Part shown: positions 1-7,992 of the stretch, piece after piece
Numbering within the stretch: position 1 is the stretch's first letter
Layout: each line of letters opens with the position of its first letter
NCBI GenBank assembly: GCA_031365725.1
Contig: JANLYQ010000043.1
Coordinates: forward strand, 1-33,947
DNA from: JANLYQ01 sp031365725
GTDB taxonomy: Bacteria; Actinomycetota; Actinomycetes; JACCUZ01
DNA length: 33,947 nucleotides
Reading direction: 5' to 3'
Notes under the pieces: generated by a model
Databases searched by the model: none
What the model saw: the letters and a program-made list of their open reading frames with translations, nothing else
Told to the model about the DNA's origin: nothing
Program-made: the position numbers and the translations under genes

Positions 1-312
1 CGCAGCGAGGGTCGCGGACTCGACCGTGCCGGACATACGCCCCGACAGGTGCACCGACACGATCGACGTGCACCCCCGGGCCGCAGCACGTGCGTATGCA
101 GCCGCGAACACCGCCGGCGCCGGTCGCGACGTGGTCATCGCCGTGCCCGCACGCAACGCCTGTGCCACCGGGCCTGCCGGTGAACCCGGCCCCTCGTCGT
201 ACGACGTGGAGCCCAGCACGACCTGCAGCGGCACGACGTCGATGCTGTGCGCGGCCACCAGCTCGGCCGGCAGGTAGGCGGTCGAGTCGGTGACGACTCC
301 GACCAGCGTCAC
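1..312 (-). CDS. DegV family protein, N-terminal part (cut by window edge)
   Basis: The first 104 codons are visible, starting at a GTG at 312; the rest lies beyond base 1. The protein opens MTLVGVVTDSTAYLP, the DegV N-terminal motif with the phosphate- and fatty-acid-binding Thr-Asp-Ser. It continues with TTSRPAPAVF and SIVSVHLSGRMSGTVESA, which match the conserved TSQPSP-like and LSGT regions. DegV/FakB proteins bind a fatty acid in the cytoplasm and, in Firmicutes, present it to the kinase FakA; whether this one does so is inference. It starts 10 bp after the leuS stop on the same strand, so the two are probably cotranscribed. Confidence 0.85.
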   Translation of the reverse strand, partial: MTLVGVVTDSTAYLPAELVAAHSIDVVPLQVVLGSTSYDEGPGSPAGPVAQALRAGTAMTTSRPAPAVFAAAYARAAARGCTSIVSVHLSGRMSGTVESATLAA

Positions 313-322
313 GCGCGACCTG

Positions 323-3196
323 TCACGCCGGCACGATGTTGACCAGCCGCGGGGCGCGCACGATGACGGTGCGCACCGCGCGACCCTCGAGGGCGCGCCG
401 CACCGCCTCGGACGCCAGAGCCAGCACACGCAGCTCGTCCTCACTGATCGAGGGCGAGACCTCGAGGCGGTCACGCACCTTGCCCGCGACCTGCACGACG
501 GCCGTCACCTGGTCGACGACCAGCAGTGCAGGGTCCGCGACCGGGAACGTCGTCCACGTCACGGTGGTGTCGTGCCCCAGCCGCGACCACAGCTCCTCGG
601 CCAGGTGCGGCGCCAGCGGGGCCACCATCAGCACCATCGCCGCAGCCACCTCACGGTGCATGACGCCTGCCTTGACCACGTGGTTGTTCAGCTCGGTCAG
701 ACGCGCGATCGCGGTGTTGGCGCGCAGTCCGTCGAGGTCGGCGCGGACCGTGTCGATGGTGCGGTGCAGAAGTCGACGTGTCGCCTCGTCGGGTGCCGCG
801 TCGACCACCCGCGCGAGACCTGTCTCCTCGTCGACCACGTTGCGCCACAACCGCTGCAGGAACCGCTGCGACCCGACGACCGCACGGGTCTCCCACGGCC
901 GCGACACGTCCAGCGGACCCATCGACATCTCGTACAACCGGAACGTGTCAGCTCCGTAGGTCGCGCACATGTCGTCCGGGGTCACCATGTTCTTGAGGCT
1001 CTTGCCCATCTTCCCGTACTCACGGGTGACCGGCACGTCCTGCCAGGTGTACGTCGGTTGACCGTCGACCACCTCCTCCACCACCTCGTCGGCGGGCACG
1101 TAGGAGCCACGCGGATCGGTGTAGGCGTAGGCCTGGATCATCCCCTGGTTGAAGAGCCGGTGGAACGGCTCGCTGCTCGACACATGGCCCAGGTCGAACA
1201 GCACCTTGTGCCAGAACCGCGCGTAGAGCAGGTGCAGAACGGCGTGCTCGGCCCCGCCGACGTACAGGTCGACGCCACCAACCTGGTCCTCGCCCTGCGG
1301 CCCGGTCCAGTAGCGCTCGACGTCGGCGTCGACAAACCGTTCGGTGTTGGTCGGGTCGAGGTAGCGGAGCTCGTACCAGCACGACCCGGCCCACTGGGGC
1401 ATCGTGTTGGTCTCGCGGCGGTAGGCCTTCGGCCCGTCACCCAGGTCCAGGGTCACCGACACCCAGTCTTCCTTGCGGGCCAACGGCGGCTCCGGCTCGG
1501 AGGTGTTGTCGTCCTCGGCGAAGGTGCGCGGGGAATAGTCGTCCACCTCGGGCAGCTCCACCGGCAGCATCGCGTCGGGCAGGCCGATCGGCAGGTCATG
1601 CTCGTCATAGACGACCGGGAACGGCTCGCCCCAATAACGCTGCCGGCTGAACAGCCAGTCCCGCAGCTTGTAGGTGACGGTGCGCTGTCCAGTGCCCCGG
1701 GCTTCCAGCCAGTCGATGGTGCGGGCCTTGGCCTCGGCCACGTCTCGACCGTCGAGGTCCAGCGACTCGTTGCGCGAGTTGATCGCCGGTCCGTCTCCGG
1801 TGAAGGCACCCGAGGCCTCGTCGAAGTCCGCCGGCGGCGCGACGGTGCGGATCACCGGCAGCCCGAACCGCTTGGCGAACTCCCAGTCCCGATCGTCCTG
1901 ACCAGGCACCGCCATGATCGCCCCCGTGCCGTAGCCCATCAGCACGTAGTCGGCGACGAAGACCGGGATGACCTCGCCCGTCACCGGGTTGGTGGCATAG
2001 GCACCGGTGAAGACCCCGGTCTTGTCCCGGCCCTCGCTCTGCCGCTCGAGATCGCTGCGCATCTCGGTGGCCCGGCGGTAACCCTCGACCGCGTCGCGCG
2101 GCGTGGCCGCACCACCCGTCCACGCCGTGGGTACGTCGGTCTCCCAGGCGCCGGACGCCAGCTGGCCCAGCATCGGGTGCTCCGGTGCGACCACCATGAA
2201 CGTCGCACCGAACAAGGTGTCCGGCCGGGTCGTGAAGACCTCCAGCGGCCCGGCGTCGGTGCGGAACAGCACCCGCGCGCCCTCCGACCGGCCGATCCAG
2301 TTGCGTTGCTGCAGCTTGATGGAGTCCGGCCAGTCCAGGCGGTCCAGGTCGGACAGCAGTCGCGGGGCGTAGGAAGTGATGCGCATCATCCACTGCCGCA
2401 GGTCGCGCTTGAAGACGGGGAAGTTGCCGCGGTCGCTGCGACCGTCGGCGGTGACCTCCTCGTTGGCCAGCACGGTGCCCAGACCCGGACACCAGTTGAC
2501 CGGCGAGTGCGACAGGTAGGCCAGCCGGTGCGCGTCGACCACCCGCCGCCGGGACAGCTCGTCGAGCTCGGGCCACGCACCACCGTCGGCGACCCCGGGC
2601 ACTCCAGGGGGAACTGGTCTTTCGCCCGCCGCCAGCAGCGCCTCCAGCTCCGCGATCGGGCGGGCCCGCTGCGCCTTGTCGTCGTACCAGCTGTTGTAGA
2701 CCTGCAGGAAGATCCACTGCGTCCAGCGGTAGTAGCCGGGATCGGTGGTGGACACGCTGCGTCGCTGGTCGTGGGCCAGTCCCAGCCGGCGCAGCTGCGC
2801 GCGCATCGTGGCGATGTTGGCCTCGGTGGTGATGCGCGGGTGCTGCCCGGTCTGCACGGCGTACTGCTCGGCGGGAAGACCGAAAGCGTCGTATCCCAAG
2901 GCGTGCAGGACGTTGTGACCGGTCATCCGCTTGAAGCGGGCGTAGACGTCGGTGGCGATGTAGCCCAGTGGGTGTCCGACGTGCAGCCCGATGCCCGAGG
3001 GGTAGGGGAACATGTCGAGGACGTAGGTCTTGGGGCGACCGGCCACCTTGCCCGGCTCGGCCATGGGGCCAGCCGGGTTGGGCGCCTCGAAGGTGCCGTC
3101 GGCCTGCCAGCGGTCCTGCCAGTGCGCCTCGATGCGGTTGGCAAGCGCCGCGGTGTAGCGGTGGGCCGGCTCGGTGTCCTGCGCTGGGGTGCTCAT
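323..3196 (-). CDS. leuS: Leucyl-tRNA synthetase
   Basis: This class I aminoacyl-tRNA synthetase attaches leucine to tRNA-Leu in the cytoplasm. The protein is 957 residues, the usual bacterial length plus small insertions. The HIGH motif appears as HVGH (residues 72-75, after YPSGIGL). The KMSKS motif appears as KMGKS (729-733). The editing (CP1) domain is visible in the middle as TTRPDTLFGATFMVVAPEHP, followed by GYGTGAIMAVPGQDDRDWEFA. The anticodon-binding domain is at the C-terminus, ending APRLVNIVPA. The ATG at 3196 follows a good ribosome binding site (AGGAGAAGG). A leader of about 150 bp with two hairpins precedes it, and a DegV gene follows 10 bp downstream. Confidence 0.98.
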   Translation of the reverse strand: MSTPAQDTEPAHRYTAALANRIEAHWQDRWQADGTFEAPNPAGPMAEPGKVAGRPKTYVLDMFPYPSGIGLHVGHPLGYIATDVYARFKRMTGHNVLHALGYDAFGLPAEQYAVQTGQHPRITTEANIATMRAQLRRLGLAHDQRRSVSTTDPGYYRWTQWIFLQVYNSWYDDKAQRARPIAELEALLAAGERPVPPGVPGVADGGAWPELDELSRRRVVDAHRLAYLSHSPVNWCPGLGTVLANEEVTADGRSDRGNFPVFKRDLRQWMMRITSYAPRLLSDLDRLDWPDSIKLQQRNWIGRSEGARVLFRTDAGPLEVFTTRPDTLFGATFMVVAPEHPMLGQLASGAWETDVPTAWTGGAATPRDAVEGYRRATEMRSDLERQSEGRDKTGVFTGAYATNPVTGEVIPVFVADYVLMGYGTGAIMAVPGQDDRDWEFAKRFGLPVIRTVAPPADFDEASGAFTGDGPAINSRNESLDLDGRDVAEAKARTIDWLEARGTGQRTVTYKLRDWLFSRQRYWGEPFPVVYDEHDLPIGLPDAMLPVELPEVDDYSPRTFAEDDNTSEPEPPLARKEDWVSVTLDLGDGPKAYRRETNTMPQWAGSCWYELRYLDPTNTERFVDADVERYWTGPQGEDQVGGVDLYVGGAEHAVLHLLYARFWHKVLFDLGHVSSSEPFHRLFNQGMIQAYAYTDPRGSYVPADEVVEEVVDGQPTYTWQDVPVTREYGKMGKSLKNMVTPDDMCATYGADTFRLYEMSMGPLDVSRPWETRAVVGSQRFLQRLWRNVVDEETGLARVVDAAPDEATRRLLHRTIDTVRADLDGLRANTAIARLTELNNHVVKAGVMHREVAAAMVLMVAPLAPHLAEELWSRLGHDTTVTWTTFPVADPALLVVDQVTAVVQVAGKVRDRLEVSPSISEDELRVLALASEAVRRALEGRAVRTVIVRAPRLVNIVPA

Positions 3197-3236
3197 CGTC
3201 TCGTGCCTTCTCCTGCTGTGGGGTCCCCGGACATGG

Positions 3237-3261
3237 AAAAGCCCCTCGCCGATGGAGGGGC
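3237..3261 (-). terminator. leuS leader: Terminator-like hairpin in the leuS leader (candidate attenuator)
   Basis: On the minus strand GCCCCTC pairs perfectly with GAGGGGC across a 7-nt loop and is followed at once by TTTT. It ends about 40 bp before the leuS ATG, which leaves little room for a separate promoter downstream. It is therefore either an attenuator read through into leuS or the terminator of the upstream GGDEF gene. I favour attenuation because a second hairpin and a tiny ORF sit just upstream, but this is inference. Confidence 0.6.
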
Positions 3262-3262
3262 C

Positions 3263-3297
3263 GCCGCGCTGACGTCGTGCACGGGAGTCAGCGCGGC
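3263..3297 (-). promoter_or_regulatory. leuS leader: Perfect 11-bp hairpin in the leuS leader
   Basis: GCCGCGCTGAC (3287-3297 read on the minus strand) is perfectly complementary to GTCAGCGCGGC (3263-3273), with a 13-nt loop containing GTGCAC. Only one base separates it from the following terminator-like stem. Two adjacent hairpins in an aminoacyl-tRNA synthetase leader suggest transcriptional control by leucine or tRNA charging. I see no T-box core sequence (the TGG-ACC bulge), so a T-box is not supported. Confidence 0.5.
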
Positions 3298-3319
3298 CCG
3301 CTAAGGAGAAGCCTGGTGG

Positions 3320-3337
3320 TCAGCACAGGACCACCAT
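3320..3337 (-). CDS. Possible 5-residue leader peptide (MVVLC) upstream of leuS
   Basis: The minus strand reads ATG GTG GTC CTG TGC TGA, a five-codon ORF that ends 22 bp before the first leuS-leader hairpin. Branched-chain leader peptides with Leu and Val codons are a known attenuation device in Actinobacteria. This ORF has only one Leu codon and no clear ribosome binding site, so it may be chance. Confidence 0.2.
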   Translation of the reverse strand: MVVLC

Positions 3338-3349
3338 AACGGAACAGGC

Positions 3350-4468
3350 TCAGGCGCCGGGGTCTCCGGCGGGCGGGGACTCGACGACGGTCCTGCGTTG
3401 CGGCAGGCCAGGGGTCTCCTTGCGCAGCGACCGGCGGAGATACATCTCCTGGTCGGCCTTGCCGAGCAAGGTCTCCAACGTGCCCGAGTCCCACGGCGCG
3501 AGCATCGCCCCACCGGCGCTGACCCGGACCGGCCAGACCTCGGGCGAGACCTCGGTGGCAACGACAACGCCTTCGCGCACCCGGCGCTCGAGCTCCAAGG
3601 GAGCCATGCCGGGGCCGGGGCCGACGACGCAGAAGCGGTCGCCCCCCCAGCGGGCAACGACGTCGGTGCCCCGGGTCGCGGCGCGCATCGCCTCGGCGAC
3701 GGCCACGATCACCTCGTCTCCGAAGGAGTGCCCCAGCGAGTCATTGACCCGGCGCAGTCCTTCGATGTCGACGAAGATGCAGTGCACCGCGTCGCCCTGT
3801 CGCCTGGCCTGCTCGACCATCTGACCGCCGACCATCGCAAGCCCTCGCCGGTTGGCGAGACCGGTGAGGTGGTCGCGCACCGCGGCTGCCTCGGCGAGGA
3901 CCCGTGCCTCAGCCACCCGGCGTACGTCGGTGCGGCGCAGCTGGTTGACCAGCACGGTGAGACCGGTGGCCGCAGCCATGGCGAGCACCAGCACCGGCCA
4001 CTGCGCGGACGGGCCGATGAGGAAAGCGGTCACCGCCCACACCCCCCACACGACGTAGAGCGTGCCGGCGAGCCAGCGCAGTGACAGCAGCACCGGTCCG
4101 CACGCAGCAACGGTGACGATGACGACCACCGACTGGCGGGGCTGGCCGGTCAGGACAAGGCCGAGGATGCCGTCGATCGCGGCGACCAGCAGCAGAGCGG
4201 CGGCCGCCGGCTGGGCAAGGTGGGTCGGCAGCGGGCGTCGTCGTAGCACGACCGCCGTGCCGCCCAGCAGCAGCGCACTCACCGCGGCGACGATCCACAG
4301 CGCCGTGCCGGCTCGATCGGCGGCTGTCAGCGCGTGCAGCGGCACCAGGGCAGCGGCCAGCAGGGCGAGGCTCGCGGCGAGGCCGGGCAGGGCAGGCGTC
4401 ACCGCCGCGTCGTACGTCTCGTCGGGCGTGAGCGGCACCTCGACTGTCTCGACAGGACCGGGGGTCAC
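3350..4468 (-). CDS. Membrane-anchored GGDEF-domain protein with variant active-site motif
   Basis: The protein has 372 residues. Residues about 28-175 hold five to six hydrophobic membrane segments. A cytoplasmic GGDEF domain follows, recognisable from DHLTGLANRRG, FVDIEGLRRVNDSLGHSFGDEV and ARWGGDRFCVV. Family members make cyclic di-GMP from two GTP. The signature reads GGDRF rather than GG(D/E)EF: the fourth-position Glu is Arg. The first metal-binding region reads VDIEGLRR instead of the usual D-x-D-x-FK. Activity is therefore uncertain; it could be a weak cyclase or a GTP-binding sensor. It starts at GTG. It lies between the permease gene and leuS on the same strand. Confidence 0.85.
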   Translation of the reverse strand: MTPGPVETVEVPLTPDETYDAAVTPALPGLAASLALLAAALVPLHALTAADRAGTALWIVAAVSALLLGGTAVVLRRRPLPTHLAQPAAAALLLVAAIDGILGLVLTGQPRQSVVVIVTVAACGPVLLSLRWLAGTLYVVWGVWAVTAFLIGPSAQWPVLVLAMAAATGLTVLVNQLRRTDVRRVAEARVLAEAAAVRDHLTGLANRRGLAMVGGQMVEQARRQGDAVHCIFVDIEGLRRVNDSLGHSFGDEVIVAVAEAMRAATRGTDVVARWGGDRFCVVGPGPGMAPLELERRVREGVVVATEVSPEVWPVRVSAGGAMLAPWDSGTLETLLGKADQEMYLRRSLRKETPGLPQRRTVVESPPAGDPGA

Positions 4469-4550
4469 CTTGACACCGTACGGCGAGCGACCCGCGTTCG
4501 GCAGGGGCTTGACAACAGTCGGACGATGACGGCCCGGTTCGGCGTCCGAG

Positions 4551-5399
4551 TCACGCAGCTGCCGCAGGTTCGGCGTGGCGGGCCAGCGCGACCGCCGCGA
4601 CCAGTGACAGCACGAAACCGCCGGCTGCCGCGACCTCCCACCCGGGTCGGGTGGTGTCGCCTAGCCACCCCAGGCCGATTGCCGCCGGGCCCAGCGTCTC
4701 GACCGCGAAGGTGAGCGCAACGACCAGCACGACGCTGCCGCGCTGCAAGGCCGCCGCGAACAGCAGCACCCCGAGCAACCCGAAGGCGGGCACGCTCCAT
4801 GCCAGTGGTTGGCGCAGCAGAGGGCCGATACCGTCCTGCACCGTGACGCCTCGGGCCGAGACCGCGACGCCACCGAACGCCACTCCCGCGGCGACCCCGA
4901 GGCTTGCCGCCTGCCCGCGGGCAGCACCGGCTCGCGGTGCGAGGAGACCGACGACGACCAGGCCGGCCACGGTCGCCAGGGCCCACCAACCGGCGGCAGA
5001 CGGTAAGGGCGTCCCGGCCGTCGGCTGGGCGCTGACACCGAGCAACGCCAGACCGAGCACCAGGCCAGCCAGTCCAAGCACGTCTTGCCGGTCGAGCCGC
5101 GCGCCCAGGAATCGCCAGGCAAGCCCCGCGGTGACCCCGACACTGCTCGCTATGACCGCCTGCACGAGGAACAACGGCAGCGAGCGCAGGGCGACCAGCG
5201 AGGCCGCGAAGCCGACCGCGTCCAGCCCCAGCCCGGCGACGTACGGCAGCTCCCGAACGAGGCGCACGACGAGCGCGACGTCAAGACCGCCCGTGACCTG
5301 CTGACTGCGCGCGGCGGCCGCCTGCAGCACGGCCCCCGCGCCGTAGCAGATCGCTGCAAGCACGGCGCCGAGCACCGCAAGCAGGACCATGCAGGGCAC
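4551..5399 (-). CDS. DMT (EamA-like) superfamily membrane transporter
   Basis: The protein has 282 residues and about nine to ten hydrophobic segments along its whole length. It begins MVLLAVLGAVLAAICYGAGAV, with the small-residue pattern typical of drug/metabolite transporter (DMT) proteins, and shows the repeated half-structure expected of two EamA-like units (second half from about residue 140). The substrate cannot be read from the sequence. The first codon could be ATG at 5399 (MPCMVLL) or the ATG three codons later; the second fits the hydrophobic N-terminus better. It lies 43 bp after the pnkp stop on the same strand. Confidence 0.75.
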   Translation of the reverse strand: MPCMVLLAVLGAVLAAICYGAGAVLQAAAARSQQVTGGLDVALVVRLVRELPYVAGLGLDAVGFAASLVALRSLPLFLVQAVIASSVGVTAGLAWRFLGARLDRQDVLGLAGLVLGLALLGVSAQPTAGTPLPSAAGWWALATVAGLVVVGLLAPRAGAARGQAASLGVAAGVAFGGVAVSARGVTVQDGIGPLLRQPLAWSVPAFGLLGVLLFAAALQRGSVVLVVALTFAVETLGPAAIGLGWLGDTTRPGWEVAAAGGFVLSLVAAVALARHAEPAAAA

Positions 5400-5442
5400 C
5401 GTACGTCGCGCGCCTCAATCGACGATGTCGGACGAGTCGGGC

Positions 5443-7992
5443 TCACAGCCTCGGGTCGACGGGCTCGGACTCCAACGCCAGCACGGCGAACACCGGCTCG
5501 TGCACCCGCCAGTGCGGCTCGCCGGCCACGGCCCGCTCCAACGACTCGACGCCCAGCGCGTACTCCCGCGCTGCCAGCGACCGCTTGTGGCCGAGCCCCC
5601 GGTCGCGCAGCCGCCCGAGGTTGGCCGGCTCGGTGTAGTCAGGGCCGTAGATGATGCGGAGGTACTCCGGTCCGCGGACCTTGATGCCGGGCTGGGCCCA
5701 GCCGCGGGACCCGCGCACCAGGTTGGCCAGCGGCTTGACGACCATGCCTTCGCCGCCGGCCGCGGTCAGCTCGTCCCACCAGGCTGCGCCGGCCGCGGTG
5801 GAGGTCTCATCGCCGGTATCGACCACGAGACGTCGCGTGCTGCGCACCCGGCCAGGCGCGCAGTGCACCAGCCGGTCGGCGAGGTCAAGGTGCCAGAGGT
5901 GGTCGCGTTCGCCCCAGGTGCGGCCCTCGGTCGCGAGCAGCTGGAAGGGCGCGACCTCGATGCCGTCAAGTCCAGAGACCGGCCAGACGTACTTGCGATA
6001 GGCCGCGGTGAACGCGAGGGCGTTGCGCGACCGCGCCAACGCCCGGCCGAGGAGATCGGCGACCTCCACACCCCTCGCCGCGGCCTGCTCGAGCAGCGCG
6101 ACGGCCGCAGGGGCCGCGGCCCGGGCAGCCGCTCCGACGGCAGCGTACTGGTGCTTGAGCAGGTCCTCGGCCTTGGCCGACCACGGCAGCAGCTCGGCGT
6201 CGAGCAGCACCCAGTCGGTGTCGAGCTCCGCCCAGAGACCGGCAGCCCCGATGGCGTCGCCGAGTCCCCGCACCAGCTCGTCGGTGTGCTCGGCATCGAA
6301 GAAGGACCGGCCGGTGCGGGTGTGCACGGCACCCGGGCTGCCGTCGGTCGCACCGAACCGGCGACGTGCGACGTCCGCGTCCCGACACACGAGCGCCACC
6401 GCGCGCGAACCCATGTGCTTCTCCTCGCAGACCACCCGGCTGATGCCGGAGTCACGGTAGAAGTCGAAGGCGGCGAACGGATGCTCGAGCAGGTCACCGG
6501 AGGGAGCCGTCGCGCACGGCGACATGGTCGGGGGGAGGTAGAGCAACCAGCGCGGCTCGATCGCGAAGCGGCTCATCACCTCGAGTGCGGCCGCGGCGTT
6601 CTCCTCGCGGACGGTCACGCGTCCCGCGAGGCGGGTGTCGACGACGCGCTTGCCCATGACGTCGTCGAGCGCAAGCTCCTCAGGGGGCCGGACAGCTGCA
6701 CCGGTCACAGCGGTCTGGAACGGCTTGACCGGCTCGTACCAGACCTGGTGCGCGGCGACGGAGACGACGTCCTTCTCCGGATAGCGCAGTGCCGTCAGCC
6801 GACCGCCGAAGACACATCCGGTGTCAAGACACAGCGTGTTGTTGACCCAGTCGACCGCCGGGGTCGGGGTGTGGCCGTAGAGCACCATCGCCCGGCCGCG
6901 GTAGTCGTTGGCCCACGGATAGCGCACCGGCAACCCGAACTCGTCGGTCTCCCCCGTGGTGTCGCCGTACAACGCAAAGCTGCGCACCCGCCCCGACGCG
7001 CGCCCGTGGTAGGCCTCCTTCAACCCGGCGTGCGCCACCACCAGCCGGCCATCGTCGAGCACGAGGTGGCTGACGAGGTCGTAGCAGAACGCCTCGACCT
7101 GCGCCCGGAAGGAGTCGTCCTCGCGACCGAGCTGGTCAAGGGTCTCGGCGAGCCCGTGACTGACCTGCACCTTGGCGCCGCGCAGCGCACGGACCAGCTT
7201 GTTCTCGTGATTACCGGGGACGCAGAGCGCGTGCCCGGTCGCGCACATCCCCATGACCAGACGCAGCACACCGGGCGAGTCCGGCCCACGGTCGACGAGG
7301 TCACCGACGAAGACCGCCGTCCGGCCGGCGGGGTGAATGGCATCGACGGCACGGTCCTCGTCATCGCGGACGATGCCCCAGCCGAGTTCGACCAGGAGCT
7401 CTTCGAGCTCCGTGCGGCAGCCGTGCACGTCACCGATCACGTCGAAGGGCCCGTGCAGGTCGCGGTGGTCGTTGAGGAGCTTCTCCCGTACGACGACAGC
7501 CGCGGCGACCTCCTCCTCGGTGTGCAGCACATGGACCTTGCGAAAGCCTTCTTTGGCCAGGTGCTTGAGAGAGCGGCGCAGCTGGTCGCGCTGACGGCGC
7601 ACCACCGCGGCACCGAAGTTGCGGTCGGCGCGGGCCTCGGTGCGCTCGACGCAGATCCGTTCCGGCAGGTCGAGCACGATCGCGGTCGGCAGCACGTCGT
7701 GCTCGCGCGCGAGTGCCACCAACGCCTTGCGGGCGTCCGGCTGCACGTTGGTCGCATCGACGACCGTGAGTCGACCGGCGGCCAACCGCACCCCCGCGAT
7801 GTGGTGCAGCAACGCAAACGCCGCCTTGGTCGCGCTCTGGTCGTTCTCGTCGTCGGAGACCAGGCCGCGGCAGTAGTCGCTGCTGATGACCTCGAACCGG
7901 CCGAAGTGCTCGGCCGCGAAGGTGGACTTGCCCGAACCGCTCACGCCGACCAGACACACCAGCGACAGCTCAGGGATCGCGAGCTCGCTCAC
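5443..7992 (-). CDS. pnkp: Polynucleotide kinase-phosphatase-ligase of the Pnkp/Hen1 RNA repair system
   Basis: This trifunctional RNA end-healing and sealing enzyme has 849 residues. The N-terminal kinase has the P-loop GVSGSGKST (16-24) and SSD. The central metallophosphoesterase shows GDVHG (187-191), GDLVDRG (230-236), GNHE (260-263), VVAHAGL and YGHTP. The C-terminal adenylyltransferase has motif I EEKHMGSR with the nucleotidyl Lys at 525, and later LLDAELLPW. Bacterial Pnkp repairs ribotoxin-cut tRNA; its ligase needs Hen1 for activation. The start is the GTG at 7992, which overlaps the hen1 stop (GTGA). A longer upstream ORF exists, but its extra 47 residues are Arg-rich and lie inside hen1. 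All key motifs look intact. Confidence 0.95.
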   Translation of the reverse strand: MSELAIPELSLVCLVGVSGSGKSTFAAEHFGRFEVISSDYCRGLVSDDENDQSATKAAFALLHHIAGVRLAAGRLTVVDATNVQPDARKALVALAREHDVLPTAIVLDLPERICVERTEARADRNFGAAVVRRQRDQLRRSLKHLAKEGFRKVHVLHTEEEVAAAVVVREKLLNDHRDLHGPFDVIGDVHGCRTELEELLVELGWGIVRDDEDRAVDAIHPAGRTAVFVGDLVDRGPDSPGVLRLVMGMCATGHALCVPGNHENKLVRALRGAKVQVSHGLAETLDQLGREDDSFRAQVEAFCYDLVSHLVLDDGRLVVAHAGLKEAYHGRASGRVRSFALYGDTTGETDEFGLPVRYPWANDYRGRAMVLYGHTPTPAVDWVNNTLCLDTGCVFGGRLTALRYPEKDVVSVAAHQVWYEPVKPFQTAVTGAAVRPPEELALDDVMGKRVVDTRLAGRVTVREENAAAALEVMSRFAIEPRWLLYLPPTMSPCATAPSGDLLEHPFAAFDFYRDSGISRVVCEEKHMGSRAVALVCRDADVARRRFGATDGSPGAVHTRTGRSFFDAEHTDELVRGLGDAIGAAGLWAELDTDWVLLDAELLPWSAKAEDLLKHQYAAVGAAARAAAPAAVALLEQAAARGVEVADLLGRALARSRNALAFTAAYRKYVWPVSGLDGIEVAPFQLLATEGRTWGERDHLWHLDLADRLVHCAPGRVRSTRRLVVDTGDETSTAAGAAWWDELTAAGGEGMVVKPLANLVRGSRGWAQPGIKVRGPEYLRIIYGPDYTEPANLGRLRDRGLGHKRSLAAREYALGVESLERAVAGEPHWRVHEPVFAVLALESEPVDPRL

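Noticed and set aside
290..3304. 1004-codon plus-strand open frame
   Set aside because: It is the antisense shadow of leuS; its composition (His/Arg/Val-rich) is not protein-like and leuS motifs on the minus strand are unambiguous.
3197..3349. T-box riboswitch for leuS
   Set aside because: No conserved T-box core sequence or specifier-loop arrangement could be found; only hairpin and terminator-like stems are present.
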